Below, piece after piece: positions 17,647-27,030 of a stretch of 64,000 nt of DNA. The position numbers and the translations under genes were made by a program. Origin of the DNA: Akkermansia sp. (GTDB taxonomy: Bacteria; Verrucomicrobiota; Verrucomicrobiia; Verrucomicrobiales; Akkermansiaceae); NCBI GenBank assembly GCA_017398355.1, contig JAFQGD010000067.1, positions 1 through 64,000 on the forward strand, written 5' to 3'. The notes beneath the pieces were generated by a model. That model was given only the letters and a program-made list of their open reading frames with translations. It did not search any database and was not told the origin of the DNA. Every line of letters begins with the position of its first letter. The first letter of the stretch is position 1.

Positions 17647-17675
17647 ATTCTATCACAGAAGTTGTCAAATTGCAA
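17647..17675 (-). promoter_or_regulatory. Promoter of the nadB operon
   Basis: TTGCAA at 17670-17675, 17-base spacer, TAGAAT at 17647-17652 (minus strand), 21 bases before the ATG. A second TTGACA lies inside the spacer, as it also does in the murA promoter. Confidence 0.6.
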
Positions 17676-17734
17676 ATTTTACGATGTAAAAATCAATGGA
17701 AAAACGAGTAAATGCGCAGGAAATGACAAGGATT

Positions 17735-19300
17735 TTATTCTCCCAAGGGCAGAGTGAGCAGGAATGTGGTGCCGGAGGTATCACTGCGCTCCAGTTTCAA
17801 ATCCCCACCGATAGAGCGTGCTAAATCCCGAGATAAGGCCAATCCCAGCCCGATTCCCGGTTTTCTGCCGGCTGCCGCTTTTGCAGAGCGCGAGAAAGGC
17901 TGAAAAAGTTGTTTCTGCACACCGTCATTGATACCCGGTCCATTGTCTGTAAAGCGAATGGAAAGGAAACGGTGGGTCTGAATAGCTTGGATATTGACAG
18001 AGGCGGCTTTGCCGGATGCGTACTTGATGGCGTTATCTGCCAAATTGGTGAGGATTTGCTCCACGGAGAGTAAGTCTGTACGCAGAGAAAGGAGCCCTGT
18101 GCGGGAATCTATCGCTTGTGTGAATTGGAAACCCGCTTTTTCCAGCTGGTGGCCCACTTTCTTAAACAAATCCGGCAGCAATTTGCCACAAGGGCCGCAA
18201 TCTTGCCGTCCTCGTACTTTCCCGCGAGTCAGCCGTGCAAAGGAGAGTACGTTTTCGACCAAATGCCCTAGGCGGCGGCTTTCTTGATAGAGTGTTTCGT
18301 GGTATTCTTCTACTTTTTCGGGGCTGAGCTTTGCATCCCGCAGCAACTCGGTATATAAATTGAAACTGGTGAGTGGTGTGCGCAGCTCATGCGTAACGGC
18401 TGAGACAAAATCGCTTCTGCGGCGTTCTAGGCGGGCATAGAAAGCCAGCAGGCCAAAGAGGATGATGATGCTCAGCCCGGAGGTAACCCATGCTGCCGTA
18501 ACGGTACTGCGGAGGGCTTGGCGGCGGGCGGTGGTGTCCGGCAGGGAAATGTCTTTTCCGGGGCGCAGCACAAGGGGAAGGGGGGCTAAGTTGGCAATTT
18601 CACCCTTGCGAACAAAGCCGATTTCCGGAGATTGTAGCTCGGGTTCCACCAGTGGTAGCAGGTGAGCAGCCAGTTTGGTTGCATCAATGATAAAACCTTC
18701 TGCTGCATTGCCGTGGGTGGTGGGGACAGAGCGCATGTACACGAGGTTTTCCCCTGAGTTCCACGCAAAAAACGGACCCGGGGCATCTGTCTGATGCATG
18801 GGTTTGGTGAAATCCGTGTCTTTAATTTGGTACACCCCGAACACGGGTAGATGCGTGGTGGGGTCGTATGTGCTTGTTTGGTTGGGATCAAAGACCGGAG
18901 CACTGGGATTATCAGCTTTGCGGCGCATGGTATCCGTCACGGCCGTAGCACTGTCCAAGATAGCGCCAAAGCTTTCTTCCCCCGCCGGTACTTGCAGACC
19001 TGCCGGTGTCATGAGGAAGAAACCGCAGTTAAAATCAGCCTTGCCTCCCTCCGGCATCGGGTAGTTGATTTGGCCAACAGGTGCCATGTCTCCCAACTTT
19101 CCCCGTTCTTCTGCTAGTAGTCGCTCCATTTCTGCCTGCACACGGGGGAGGGACAACTGCAACAAGCGTGTGGATTGAGCGTTCTTATCAATGCGGAGCA
19201 ACTTGCCTTCCAGTAAAGCCGCTTCACGCGCTTGCCAAAGTGCTGCCGTCAGGGTTAACAGGGCAAAGAAAATGAGAATGATTGTGAGCTTTTTATTCAT
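17735..19300 (-). CDS. Sensor histidine kinase
   Basis: 521 residues. TM1 is near the N-terminus ('LTIILIFFALLTLTAALW'). A periplasmic sensor region of about 240 residues follows, then TM2 'LSIIILFGLLAFYARLERRR'. Next come the HisKA dimerisation box 'SAVTHELRTPLTSF' with the phosphorylated His, and the HATPase_c domain with N-box 'LTNLADNAIKYAS', G1 'FTDNGPGI' and G2 'GIGLGLALSRDLA'. I chose the ATG at 19300 because it overlaps the response-regulator stop by one base (TAATG), which suggests coupled translation. An ATG at 19312 would add four residues. The signal sensed is not evident from the sequence. Confidence 0.92.
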   Translation of the reverse strand: MNKKLTIILIFFALLTLTAALWQAREAALLEGKLLRIDKNAQSTRLLQLSLPRVQAEMERLLAEERGKLGDMAPVGQINYPMPEGGKADFNCGFFLMTPAGLQVPAGEESFGAILDSATAVTDTMRRKADNPSAPVFDPNQTSTYDPTTHLPVFGVYQIKDTDFTKPMHQTDAPGPFFAWNSGENLVYMRSVPTTHGNAAEGFIIDATKLAAHLLPLVEPELQSPEIGFVRKGEIANLAPLPLVLRPGKDISLPDTTARRQALRSTVTAAWVTSGLSIIILFGLLAFYARLERRRSDFVSAVTHELRTPLTSFNLYTELLRDAKLSPEKVEEYHETLYQESRRLGHLVENVLSFARLTRGKVRGRQDCGPCGKLLPDLFKKVGHQLEKAGFQFTQAIDSRTGLLSLRTDLLSVEQILTNLADNAIKYASGKAASVNIQAIQTHRFLSIRFTDNGPGINDGVQKQLFQPFSRSAKAAAGRKPGIGLGLALSRDLARSIGGDLKLERSDTSGTTFLLTLPLGE

Positions 19301-19989
19301 TAGGCGTTCCATTTGTAGCCCCTACCACGCACATTTTCAAAATGAGCCGCGGCTTCGGGACCAAGTTTTTCGCGCAACCTGGCGAGTGTTACAGCCACAG
19401 CGCGAGTTTGATTGGCGCGCGATTGGCTGCCCCAGATGCGGATGAGCATCTCTTCTTGGGGAATAATGCGGTTGGGATGTGCTAAGAAATAGCGGAAAAG
19501 TTCGTATTCTCGTTCGCTGAGGGGGATAGTGCAACCATCCTCTCGGTGGACACTGCGTGTGTGTGCATCCAACTCTCCACCGGGATAGTGCAGCGCCTCT
19601 ATCGCTGTGCGTGGTCTACCGGCAGAGCGCCGTAGCACTGCCGTGATGCGGGCGAGCAGTTCTGCGATACTGAATGGTTTGACAACATAATCATCCGCCC
19701 CCAGTTCCAGACCCTTGATGCGTTCTTTTTCTTCTCCATGCGCAGTTAGAATGATACTGGGGATGCCCGGGCATTCCCTTTCCATAATGCGCAGAAGTTT
19801 GAATCCGTTGATGTGTGGCATGTTCACATCCAGCAACGCTAAATCAATAGGCTTACTCAGCAGCAACTCCAGCGCTTTTTGTCCGTCTTCTGCCACCAAT
19901 ACGCAATAACCCGCCCCTTGCAGAGTATCTGCCAGGGCTATTCGTATGGGCGTATCATCCTCCGCCACCAGTATGCAGCGTCCGTTCAC
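19300..19989 (-). CDS. OmpR/PhoB-family response regulator
   Basis: 229 residues. The receiver domain has the acidic pair 'VAEDDTP', the phospho-acceptor Asp in 'LALLDVNMPHINGF', a Thr in 'IILTAHGE' and the Lys in 'VVKPFS'. A winged-helix DNA-binding domain follows, with 'LSEREYELFRYFLAHPN' and 'FENVRGRGYKW', typical of OmpR/PhoB. It is the partner of the downstream kinase. The start is uncertain. The GTG at 19989 follows TTGAAA-N17-TAGTGT by 7 bases, which fits the leaderless pattern seen elsewhere. An AAAGGAG at 20016-20022 is instead spaced five bases from an in-frame CTG at 20010. A longer in-frame reading over hflX is not real. Confidence 0.93.
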   Translation of the reverse strand: MNGRCILVAEDDTPIRIALADTLQGAGYCVLVAEDGQKALELLLSKPIDLALLDVNMPHINGFKLLRIMERECPGIPSIILTAHGEEKERIKGLELGADDYVVKPFSIAELLARITAVLRRSAGRPRTAIEALHYPGGELDAHTRSVHREDGCTIPLSEREYELFRYFLAHPNRIIPQEEMLIRIWGSQSRANQTRAVAVTLARLREKLGPEAAAHFENVRGRGYKWNA

Positions 19990-19996
19990 TCTCTTT

Positions 19997-20025
19997 ACAC
20001 TAGCACACAGGTCTGCTCCTTTCAA
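19997..20025 (-). promoter_or_regulatory. Possible promoter of the two-component operon
   Basis: TTGAAA at 20020-20025, 17-base spacer, TAGTGT at 19997-20002 (minus strand), then 7 bases to the GTG start. The -10 match is weak. Confidence 0.35.
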
Positions 20026-20100
20026 GTTCAAATACCGCCCGCAAATAATCGGAAATAATGCCAAATATGGGGCAAGGTAGGTGTCTTGCTGGGAATTTGC

Positions 20101-20129
20101 TTGCAATTTTGAGTTTAATGCGGTTGAAT
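20101..20129 (+). promoter_or_regulatory. Promoter of the small lipoprotein gene
   Basis: TTGCAA at 20101-20106, 17-base spacer, TTGAAT at 20124-20129, then 6 bases to the ATG at 20136. This predicts a leaderless message and may also serve hflX. Confidence 0.45.
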
Positions 20130-20135
20130 GAGCGC

Positions 20136-20273
20136 ATGAAGACGATAGCCCTGATACTGCTTGGTGCAAGTATGGCCATGGTGTTGACCTCCTGCGGGGA
20201 GTGTGCCTGCAATTCATACAACAAGGATTACTTGCGGGATGTGCCTGTGACGCGTTCTGCTCGTTTCCGTTAA
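20136..20273 (+). CDS. Tiny lipoprotein
   Basis: 45 residues. The first 20 form a clean lipoprotein signal peptide ('MKTIALILLGASMAMVLTSC', lipobox LTSC), leaving a mature peptide of about 26 residues with three cysteines counting the lipidated one ('CGECACN') and a basic end. The gene lies directly after a plausible leaderless promoter and 23 bases before hflX, which supports it being real. Small lipoproteins of this kind have no assigned function; the Cys cluster might bind metal or form disulfides. Confidence 0.55.
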   Translation: MKTIALILLGASMAMVLTSCGECACNSYNKDYLRDVPVTRSARFR

Positions 20274-20296
20274 CCTTAAAATCAAGAAAAGCCGGT

Positions 20297-21610
20297 ATGT
20301 CTTTTGAAATCCGCGAAAAACCGGAGAAAATAGGGCGTGCTCTATTGATTGGCATAGGTTTGCCTGGCGAATCCCGCCGCGAGCGCTCTGCTTTACTTGC
20401 CGAGCTTGTGGATTTGGTGGAGAATTTGGGCATTGGTATTGTCGACAGTTCAGTGGAGTACACCCGCGAAATGCAGGCAAAGTACCTGTGTGGTGTGGGC
20501 AAGGCCGAGGAAATTCGTGCGCGGGCGGAAGAGCTGGATGCAGATTGTTTGATTTTTGATAATCTGCTTTCCCCCTCACAGCAAAGGGAGTGGGAAAAGC
20601 TGGTAGAGGTGCCGGTGATAGACCGCGAGGAGATTATTCTCGATATATTTGCAAAGCGTGCACGCACGAAAGAGGCTGTGATGCAGGTGGATTTGGCGCG
20701 CATGCAGTATGCGTTGCCCCGCATGGCCGGCATGTGGAAGCACTTAGACCGCCAGCGTGGTGGCTCCGGTGGCGGAAAAGGGGGAGGGGCTGCTGCCCGT
20801 GGTGAAGGTGAAAAGCAAATTGAAGTGGACCGCCGCTTAGCGCACGATAGAATCGAAGCGATACGCGCAGAATTGGAGACGGTGCGTCGCCAGCGTGGTA
20901 CACAAAGAAAAGAGCGCAACCGCCAAGGCATACCTTCTGCAGCCATTGTTGGGTACACCAATGCGGGCAAATCATCCCTTCTCAACAAGATTACCGGAGC
21001 TGGTGTGCTGGCTCAAAATATCTTGTTTGCAACCTTGGATACGACCAGCCGTAAGATTGAATTGCCGGATGGCCAACCCCTCGTGCTGACGGATACGGTA
21101 GGCTTTATTCGCAACCTGCCGCACCGTTTGGTGGAGGCATTTAAATCCACTCTGGAAGAAGCTGTGTTGGCGGATTTTCTGATACAGGTGGTGGATGCTA
21201 GCGATCGTGAGGCTTTGCGTCATTATGAGACAACGTGTGAGGTGCTGGCAGAATTGGGTGCAGCAGATAAGCCCATGATTGTGCTGTGGAATAAGACTGA
21301 TTTGCTCCCGGAAGAAACGCGCCAATCCACCTTGGATGCTTTGGCTGCCAAGGTGGATTGCCCCAGCGTGAATGTGAGTGTGCTGGAAGGAATAGGTATA
21401 GAAAAATTGCTCTCCGGGTGTGTGGAAATGTTGTCTCACCGAGTAACAACGGCGCGATATAGGATACCTCTGTCGGAGAGCCGGATTATTGCTATTATGC
21501 ACCGCGATGGTAAGGTCTTGGCTACTGAATATGAAGGCAACGATGCGTTGGTGGATGCCATTTTACCGCGAGAGTTTGCTGCAAGATTGGAACAATATCT
21601 CATCAAGTAA
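20297..21610 (+). CDS. hflX: Ribosome-associated GTPase HflX
   Basis: 437 residues. The N-terminal HflX domain contains 'VDSSVEYTREMQAKYLCGVGKAEEI', abbreviated here as the family 'YLCGVGKAEEI' core, followed by the Gly-rich hinge 'GGSGGGKGGGAAARGEGEKQ' and a helical region. The G domain has G1 'GYTNAGKSSLLN', G3 'LTDTVGFIRNLP' and G4 'VLWNKTDLL'. HflX is an Obg-class GTPase that binds the 50S subunit and splits stalled or idle ribosomes during stress. I start at 20297 because homologues begin here; a longer in-frame reading overlaps the tiny lipoprotein. The next gene starts 3 bases after the stop, so they are co-transcribed. Confidence 0.95.
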   Translation: MSFEIREKPEKIGRALLIGIGLPGESRRERSALLAELVDLVENLGIGIVDSSVEYTREMQAKYLCGVGKAEEIRARAEELDADCLIFDNLLSPSQQREWEKLVEVPVIDREEIILDIFAKRARTKEAVMQVDLARMQYALPRMAGMWKHLDRQRGGSGGGKGGGAAARGEGEKQIEVDRRLAHDRIEAIRAELETVRRQRGTQRKERNRQGIPSAAIVGYTNAGKSSLLNKITGAGVLAQNILFATLDTTSRKIELPDGQPLVLTDTVGFIRNLPHRLVEAFKSTLEEAVLADFLIQVVDASDREALRHYETTCEVLAELGAADKPMIVLWNKTDLLPEETRQSTLDALAAKVDCPSVNVSVLEGIGIEKLLSGCVEMLSHRVTTARYRIPLSESRIIAIMHRDGKVLATEYEGNDALVDAILPREFAARLEQYLIK

Positions 21611-21613
21611 ATT

Positions 21614-22246
21614 ATGAAACAACTCTTTTGTTTATTAACGTCTCTTCTCTTGTGCGTAGCATGTTCTCAACCTACCCAAGAGGAGATGATACGCACGGGG
21701 GAGCAGATGGATGCCGCTGCTCGCAATAAGCGAGTTTCGCGTACGTTCGAGGAGTTCATTGCCAGCCCCCAATATCGCATGAGCCGCGATATATGGCGCG
21801 GTGCTGCCATCCAACAATACAGCCCGAGAAATACGCGAGTGGAAATCCTGCTGGATCAGCAGCGCGGACGCCTCTACATAAACAACCAGATAGCCATGGA
21901 TTTCCCGGCATGCACGGGAAAGGGCGGGGCATACGAAACCCCGAGGGGGCGTTTCCGCATCTCTGAAAAGAAACTGGAGCATCGCTCTTCCTTATATGGC
22001 TCATACGTGAATGCTGCCGGTGCTGTGGTGAAGGGCGGGGTGCGTTCATCCGATGCGGCTCCTGCCGGTTCTCATTTCCAGGGTACAAAAATGCCTTACT
22101 GGATGCGTTTTAACGGAGCTATTGGCATGCATACGGGGACTGTTTTGCGAGAAGGCGCTTCCCATGGCTGTGTGCGAATCCCCCCGGAGGCTTGCAGCAT
22201 CATCTATGCTAAAACGGCTGTCGGTACGCCCGTTATTGTGAAGTAA
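21614..22246 (+). CDS. L,D-transpeptidase (YkuD) lipoprotein
   Basis: 210 residues. A lipoprotein signal peptide has lipobox 'CVAC' at about residues 14-17. The YkuD domain starts around residue 75 ('VEILLDQQRGRLYINNQ') and ends with the catalytic motif 'IGMHTGT...SHGCVRIPPE' in which the Cys is the nucleophile. L,D-transpeptidases form 3-3 peptidoglycan cross-links or attach proteins to the wall from the periplasm. It lies in a compact run behind hflX (3-base gap) and ahead of comM (20-base gap). Confidence 0.9.
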   Translation: MKQLFCLLTSLLLCVACSQPTQEEMIRTGEQMDAAARNKRVSRTFEEFIASPQYRMSRDIWRGAAIQQYSPRNTRVEILLDQQRGRLYINNQIAMDFPACTGKGGAYETPRGRFRISEKKLEHRSSLYGSYVNAAGAVVKGGVRSSDAAPAGSHFQGTKMPYWMRFNGAIGMHTGTVLREGASHGCVRIPPEACSIIYAKTAVGTPVIVK

Positions 22247-22266
22247 GATTTCATCTGCATGATGCC

Positions 22267-23835
22267 ATGATTTCTCGCCTATCCTCTGCTTCTGTGGTCG
22301 GCATCGATGGCCTTGAAGTATCTGTTGAGGTGGACGCTCGTCAGGTAAAGGAGGCCGGGCGTATCGTCGTGGTTGGTTTGCCTGATGCTGCAGTGAAAGA
22401 GAGTATTCAGCGCGTTACGTCTGCTCTGAGTAACAGTAATTTCTTTCGCCCCGGTGAAATGATTGTAACGGTGAATCTGGCACCGGCCGATGTAAAAAAA
22501 CAGGGGCCGGGCTTTGATTTGCCTATTGCGTTGGGGTTAGAAGTCGCTATTCAACAAAACCATGAGGATATTCCGAAACTACATAAACGGCGTATACCTA
22601 TCGGGTTGGAGGATTGGTGCATTGTGGGCGAGTTGGCACTGGATGGTCAGGTGCGCGGGGTGCGTGGTATATTGCCACAAGCTGTGGCAGCGCGAGATGC
22701 CGGGCGCAAATACCTGATGGTATCTGCAGAGAATGCAGATGAGGCGGCTGTGGTGAAAGGGATTGATGTTTACCCTGTAAAAACGCTCCATGAGGCGTGG
22801 ATGGTTCTTTCCGAACGGTCGGCGTTCACTCCCTATCAGCCGCCGAATGTGATGGCGGAGTCTGAGTTTGCGCTGGATTTTGATGAAATCAAGGGGCAAA
22901 GCTATGCTCGCCGTGCCATGGAAATTGCTGCGGCCGGTGGTCATAATATCCTGCTGAGTGGCAGCCCCGGTAGTGGCAAGAGTATGTTGGCCTCTCGTTT
23001 GCCTACAATTTTGCCACCGCTGACGCATGAGGAATCTCTTACCACCAGTAAAATCCACTCTGTTTGCGGACTATTACCCGGGGGCAGAGGCCTCCTCCGC
23101 ACGCGCCCCTACCGCGCCCCGCACCACACCATTTCCGATGTGGGGTTGATGGGGGGTGGGTCTAATATCACTCCGGGGGAAATATCACTGGCACACAATG
23201 GAGTCCTCTTTTTGGATGAATTGCCGGAGTTTAATCGCCGGACTCTTGAAACTCTGCGCCAACCCTTAGAGAGCGGGGCTGTGACAATATCCCGAGCAGC
23301 CGGTAGCATGGATTTTCCCTGTGATTTCATGTTGGTTGCGGCGATGAATCCATGCCCCTGCGGTTATCTGGGCGACCCGCGACATGCCTGCAAGTGCTCT
23401 CCTGCAGAGGTTGCGCGTTATCGTCGCAAGATTTCCGGGCCCTTGCTGGATCGCTTTGACATGGTGATAGATGTGCCCCCCGTGGCTCCGTCACATTTGC
23501 TCTCAAAGCCGGATGGCGAGAGCAGCGCCAACATTCGCGCTCGCGTTGTTGCTGCCCGCCAGCGCCAGTTGCAACGCTATGCCGGAACAGGAATCCTCTG
23601 CAATGCACGCTTGTCCGGAAAGGCATTGCGCAAGTATTGCCCCCTCTCCCCCAATCAACAATCTTTACTGCTCTCTGCCGTGGAACAGTTGGGACTTTCT
23701 GCTCGTGCTTTTGACCGTATTTTGCGCGTGGCTCGCACCATTGCAGATTTGGCAAATCGGGACCTGCCAACAGATGATGATATCTACGAGGCTATCCAAT
23801 TTCGCCAGTTCGAAAGCTCCCTGCGCGCTCTCTAA
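22267..23835 (+). CDS. comM: YifB/ComM-family AAA+ ATPase (Mg-chelatase-like)
   Basis: 522 residues, the family length. An N-terminal ChlI/Lon-protease-like domain (residues 1-170, 'VVGLPDAAVKESIQRVTSAL') is followed by the AAA+ module. Walker A is 'LLSGSPGSGKSMLASRLPTI', Walker B is 'GVLFLDELPEFNRRTLETLR', and 'NPCPCGY' is the Zn-like Cys motif of the family. A C-terminal Mg_chelatase_C domain closes the chain ('LSARAFDRILRVARTIADL'). ComM is a hexameric branch-migration helicase that helps integrate transforming DNA in naturally competent bacteria. No other competence genes are nearby apart from an orphan pilin-like gene at 34 kb. Confidence 0.93.
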   Translation: MISRLSSASVVGIDGLEVSVEVDARQVKEAGRIVVVGLPDAAVKESIQRVTSALSNSNFFRPGEMIVTVNLAPADVKKQGPGFDLPIALGLEVAIQQNHEDIPKLHKRRIPIGLEDWCIVGELALDGQVRGVRGILPQAVAARDAGRKYLMVSAENADEAAVVKGIDVYPVKTLHEAWMVLSERSAFTPYQPPNVMAESEFALDFDEIKGQSYARRAMEIAAAGGHNILLSGSPGSGKSMLASRLPTILPPLTHEESLTTSKIHSVCGLLPGGRGLLRTRPYRAPHHTISDVGLMGGGSNITPGEISLAHNGVLFLDELPEFNRRTLETLRQPLESGAVTISRAAGSMDFPCDFMLVAAMNPCPCGYLGDPRHACKCSPAEVARYRRKISGPLLDRFDMVIDVPPVAPSHLLSKPDGESSANIRARVVAARQRQLQRYAGTGILCNARLSGKALRKYCPLSPNQQSLLLSAVEQLGLSARAFDRILRVARTIADLANRDLPTDDDIYEAIQFRQFESSLRAL

Positions 23836-23878
23836 AGAAAAAAATGCGCAAACTGGCACAAAATTGACAAAATTCGTG

Positions 23879-23907
23879 TTGCAAGTCGGTGCCTCTCGTG
23901 CTATTTT
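23879..23907 (+). promoter_or_regulatory. Possible promoter of pckG (near-leaderless)
   Basis: TTGCAA at 23879-23884, 17-base spacer, TATTTT at 23902-23907, then 9 bases to the ATG. A separate TTGACA at 23864-23869 has no -10 partner at a normal distance. Confidence 0.45.
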
Positions 23908-23916
23908 ATTGGCACC

Positions 23917-25761
23917 ATGATTACAGGTACTACACACAAGAAGGCTGCCGAGTGGGTGGAGCAAATCCGCCAGCTCTGCAAACCCGATTCCGTCTACTGG
24001 TGCGACGGTTCCGAGGAAGAGAACACCAAGCTGTGCGACATGCTTGTGGAAAAAGGCACCTACATTCGCCTTAACCCCGAGAAGCGCCCCGGTTGCTTCT
24101 TGGCTCGTTCTACTCCTTCTGACGTGGCCCGCGTAGAGGAACGTACGTTCATCTGCTCCAAGAAGCAGGAAGATGCCGGTCCTACCAACAACTGGAAGTC
24201 CCCGGCTGAGATGCGCGCCATCCTCAATCCCTTCCTTGATGGTTCCATGAAGGGCCGTACCATGTACGTGATTCCTTTCTGCATGGGCCCCCTTGATTCT
24301 CCCCTTGCCAAGATTGGCATTGAAATTACCGACTCCGCTTACGTTGTCACCAACATGCGCATCATGACCATCATGGGCGAGAAGGTGCTCAAGCGCCTTG
24401 AAGATGAGGTGAATGGCGGCGGTAATCCCAAGCGTGACGGCTACGGCGATTTCGTGCCCTGCCTCCACACCGTGGGTGCTCCCCTTGAACCCGGTCAGGA
24501 AGATGTGACCTGGCCCTGCAACAACGAAGAGAAGTATATCTGCCACTTCCCTGAGACCGGTGAAATCATCTCTTACGGTTCCGGTTACGGTGGTAACGCG
24601 CTGCTCGGCAAGAAGTGCCTTGCCTTGCGTATCGCTACCGGTATCGCTCGCAAGAACGGCTGGATGGCTGAGCACATGCTCATCCTCGGTATCACCGATC
24701 CCCAGGGTCGCAAGTCCTATGTGACCGGCGCATTCCCCTCTGCCTGCGGTAAGACCAACCTGGCCATGGTTGTGCCCCCGCCCGCACTGGCTGAAAAGGG
24801 CTGGAAGACCAGCATCATCGGTGACGATATCGCTTGGATTTGGCCTCACGAGGACGGCACTTTCCACGCTATCAACCCCGAAAACGGATACTTCGGCGTG
24901 GCTCCCGGCACCTCCTACAAGTCCAACCCCATCGCTATGGACACCATCAAGGAGAACATCATCTTCACCAACGTGGGCTTGACCGATGACGGTGACGTAT
25001 GGTGGGAAGGTATGGACGGCGAGGCTCCCGCTCACGCTATTGACTGGCAGGGCAATGACTGGACACCCGATTGCGGCCGCAAGTGCGCTCACCCCAACAG
25101 CCGCTTTACCGCTCCCGCTTCCCAGTGCCCCACGCTTGACCCCGAGTACTACAACCCCGAGGGTGTGTCCATCAGCGCATTCCTCTTCGGTGGTCGCCGC
25201 GCTACCACCATGCCGCTTGTATTCCAGTCCAAGGATTGGAACCACGGCGTGTATGTAGGTGCTACCATGGGCTCTGAGATGACCGCCGCTGCTTTCGGTC
25301 AGATCGGTCAGGTTCGCCGCGATCCGATGGCCATGAAGCCCTTCATTGGTTACAATGTGGGTGACTACTGGCAGCACTGGTTGGATATGGGCACCAAGAC
25401 TTGCGCTTGCAAGCTGCCCAAGATTTTCAACGTGAACTGGTTCCGCAAGGATGCCGAGGGCAACTTCGTATGGCCCGGCTTCGGTGATAACATGCGCGTT
25501 CTCGACTGGGTGCTTCGCCGCTGCCGCGGTGAGGTGGACGGCGTAGAGACCGCTCTTGGTATCTCCCCCACCTACGAGGAACTTGACACTGACGGCCTCA
25601 AGGGTTACGACAAGGCTGCATTCGAGACCAACATGACCATCTCCGCTTCCGAGTGGAAGGCCGAGCTCGAATCTCAGACGGAACTCTTCAACACGGTTGG
25701 CGATAAGCTGCCCGCCGAGCTTGAAGCCCAGCGTCAGGCTCTGATTGCCAAGTTCAGCTAA
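23917..25761 (+). CDS. pckG: Phosphoenolpyruvate carboxykinase (GTP)
   Basis: 614 residues. It interconverts oxaloacetate and PEP with GDP/GTP; in fermenting gut bacteria it may run toward oxaloacetate, fixing CO2. GTP-type markers include '[18 protein letters not shown]', '[18 protein letters not shown]', 'PFCMGP', the substrate loop '[16 protein letters not shown]', the P-loop '[12 protein letters not shown]' and the metal-binding 'DDIAW' region. Codon choice is strikingly biased to C-ending codons compared with neighbours, a sign of strong expression. It has its own promoter-like sequence and a strong terminator, so it is probably monocistronic. Confidence 0.97.
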   Translation: MITGTTHKKAAEWVEQIRQLCKPDSVYWCDGSEEENTKLCDMLVEKGTYIRLNPEKRPGCFLARSTPSDVARVEERTFICSKKQEDAGPTNNWKSPAEMRAILNPFLDGSMKGRTMYVIPFCMGPLDSPLAKIGIEITDSAYVVTNMRIMTIMGEKVLKRLEDEVNGGGNPKRDGYGDFVPCLHTVGAPLEPGQEDVTWPCNNEEKYICHFPETGEIISYGSGYGGNALLGKKCLALRIATGIARKNGWMAEHMLILGITDPQGRKSYVTGAFPSACGKTNLAMVVPPPALAEKGWKTSIIGDDIAWIWPHEDGTFHAINPENGYFGVAPGTSYKSNPIAMDTIKENIIFTNVGLTDDGDVWWEGMDGEAPAHAIDWQGNDWTPDCGRKCAHPNSRFTAPASQCPTLDPEYYNPEGVSISAFLFGGRRATTMPLVFQSKDWNHGVYVGATMGSEMTAAAFGQIGQVRRDPMAMKPFIGYNVGDYWQHWLDMGTKTCACKLPKIFNVNWFRKDAEGNFVWPGFGDNMRVLDWVLRRCRGEVDGVETALGISPTYEELDTDGLKGYDKAAFETNMTISASEWKAELESQTELFNTVGDKLPAELEAQRQALIAKFS

Positions 25762-25795
25762 AGTCTTTAGGCTGCTGAATACAGCAAGTTCTTTT

Positions 25796-25836
25796 CTGCT
25801 GCCTTCTGGTATACCCCGGAAGGCAGCAGTCTTTTT
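25796..25836 (+). terminator. Rho-independent terminator of pckG
   Basis: Perfect 11-bp stem CTGCTGCCTTC (25796-25806) and GAAGGCAGCAG (25819-25829), 12-base loop, followed by TCTTTTTAT. Confidence 0.9.
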
Positions 25837-25876
25837 ATCCGTAAGGAGACAAAAAACATGATGACTGCAAAAGGGG

Positions 25877-25905
25877 TTGCCATTGTTTGGAAGGGGGAGT
25901 AGAAT
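25877..25905 (+). promoter_or_regulatory. Promoter of the deacetylase gene
   Basis: TTGCCA at 25877-25882, 17-base spacer, TAGAAT at 25900-25905; ATG at 25931. The GGGGGAG at 25893-25899 that looks like a ribosome-binding site lies inside the spacer. Confidence 0.6.
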
Positions 25906-25930
25906 GAACTGCGCGAGTGAGCATGCCTAT

Positions 25931-27004
25931 ATGAAAAAAGCTATTCATTTGATATTGTTAGGTGCAGCCTTGTTGTTTGTGTCATGTTCCGGTCAAAAGG
26001 AGCCGACCCAGGAGCCAATTTCACCAAATGGCACACCTTTGAAACCTAATAAAGAGGGTAAAAAGGCCTCGAATCCCGGAGATAAAGGTGGGAAGCCGGA
26101 ATCTACCACTGCAGAACAACCTGCCATAAGTAAATATACATATTCCGGTCCTCGCATGCCCGGTCTGAAAGTTTCCCATGTAAGTGTGCCTGGCAACTAT
26201 GTGGCACTTACCTTTGATGACGGCCCCCACCCATCATTGACTCCGCGTGTGTTGGATATTCTTAACAGGCATGGTGCCAAAGCTACATTTTTTGTTGTGG
26301 GCCGCAGTGTAGGGAAGAATAGCAGCATCCTTGCCCGTGCCGTTGCTGAGGGGCATGAAATCGGAGCTCATACATGGAGCCACATCAAGATGACTTCGAG
26401 CGGCTCTGAACGCGTTATCAATGAAATGGACCGTACAAAGGCTGCCATACAAGCTGCAACAGGGCATGCACCAAAGGTGATGCGCCCTCCCTATGGTGCG
26501 GTTAATTCCGGCATCGTGAGCTTGATGAAGAGCCGTTATGGCATGTCTACAATTATGTGGGATGTCGATACGCGCGACTGGCAGCACCCCGGTGTATCTG
26601 TGGTGATACAGAGAGCCGTAGGTCGCGCCACTCCGGGCTCCATTATTTTGCTGCATGATATTCACGAATCCACCTTGCATGCAGTAGAAGGTATCGTGAG
26701 TGGTTTGCTGGCTCGTGGATTCCGCTTGGTCACTGTTTCCCAGCTTTTAGCACTTGGTCGTCATGCTGCTCAACAGGCTGCGGAGCCGCAATCGCAGCCC
26801 GCGGAATCGAATCAACAGCAAGCCCCGGTGCCCGAAGCGCCGATAATGCCCAATCCTGAACCCGCAACAGCTGCGCCGCAAGCGGTAACGGCTGCGACGG
26901 AGGCAACGCCAGCTCCTCAGCCGACCGCTGCCGAGAGCGCTCCTGCCCAGTCTGCGGAAACCGCCGGTGCTGCTTCCATTTCCGGAGCTTCATCTAACGA
27001 ATGA
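25931..27004 (+). CDS. Polysaccharide deacetylase (NodB/CE4) lipoprotein
   Basis: 357 residues. Lipoprotein signal peptide with lipobox 'FVSC' at residues about 16-19. The NodB domain spans roughly residues 85-270, with CE4 motifs 'TFDDGPHP' (catalytic and metal Asp), 'GAHTWSH' (metal His pair), 'RPPYGA' and 'LLHDIH'. It should remove N-acetyl groups from peptidoglycan or another N-acetylated glycan in the envelope. The last 85 residues are a Pro/Ala/Gln/Glu low-complexity tail with no domain. An upstream ATG at 25904 overlaps the -10 box, so I use 25931. Confidence 0.9.
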   Translation: MKKAIHLILLGAALLFVSCSGQKEPTQEPISPNGTPLKPNKEGKKASNPGDKGGKPESTTAEQPAISKYTYSGPRMPGLKVSHVSVPGNYVALTFDDGPHPSLTPRVLDILNRHGAKATFFVVGRSVGKNSSILARAVAEGHEIGAHTWSHIKMTSSGSERVINEMDRTKAAIQAATGHAPKVMRPPYGAVNSGIVSLMKSRYGMSTIMWDVDTRDWQHPGVSVVIQRAVGRATPGSIILLHDIHESTLHAVEGIVSGLLARGFRLVTVSQLLALGRHAAQQAAEPQSQPAESNQQQAPVPEAPIMPNPEPATAAPQAVTAATEATPAPQPTAAESAPAQSAETAGAASISGASSNE

Positions 27005-27030
27005 ATGACTGAATTACCCCCTTACTTCGC

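Noticed and set aside
20010-20988. An N-terminal extension of the response regulator by about 330 residues
   Set aside because: It runs antisense to hflX and encodes Ser/Arg-rich nonsense; the receiver domain starts normally at the GTG at 19989.
23665-25377. A 570-codon open frame antisense to pckG
   Set aside because: It mirrors the strongly biased codons of pckG; its translation is Gly/His/Val-rich with no recognisable domain, and PEP carboxykinase on the other strand is certain.
25858-25931. A 14-codon upstream ORF with AAGGAG and a second ATG at 25904 for the deacetylase
   Set aside because: A TTGCCA-N17-TAGAAT promoter covers 25877-25905, so both would lie outside or at the edge of the transcript.
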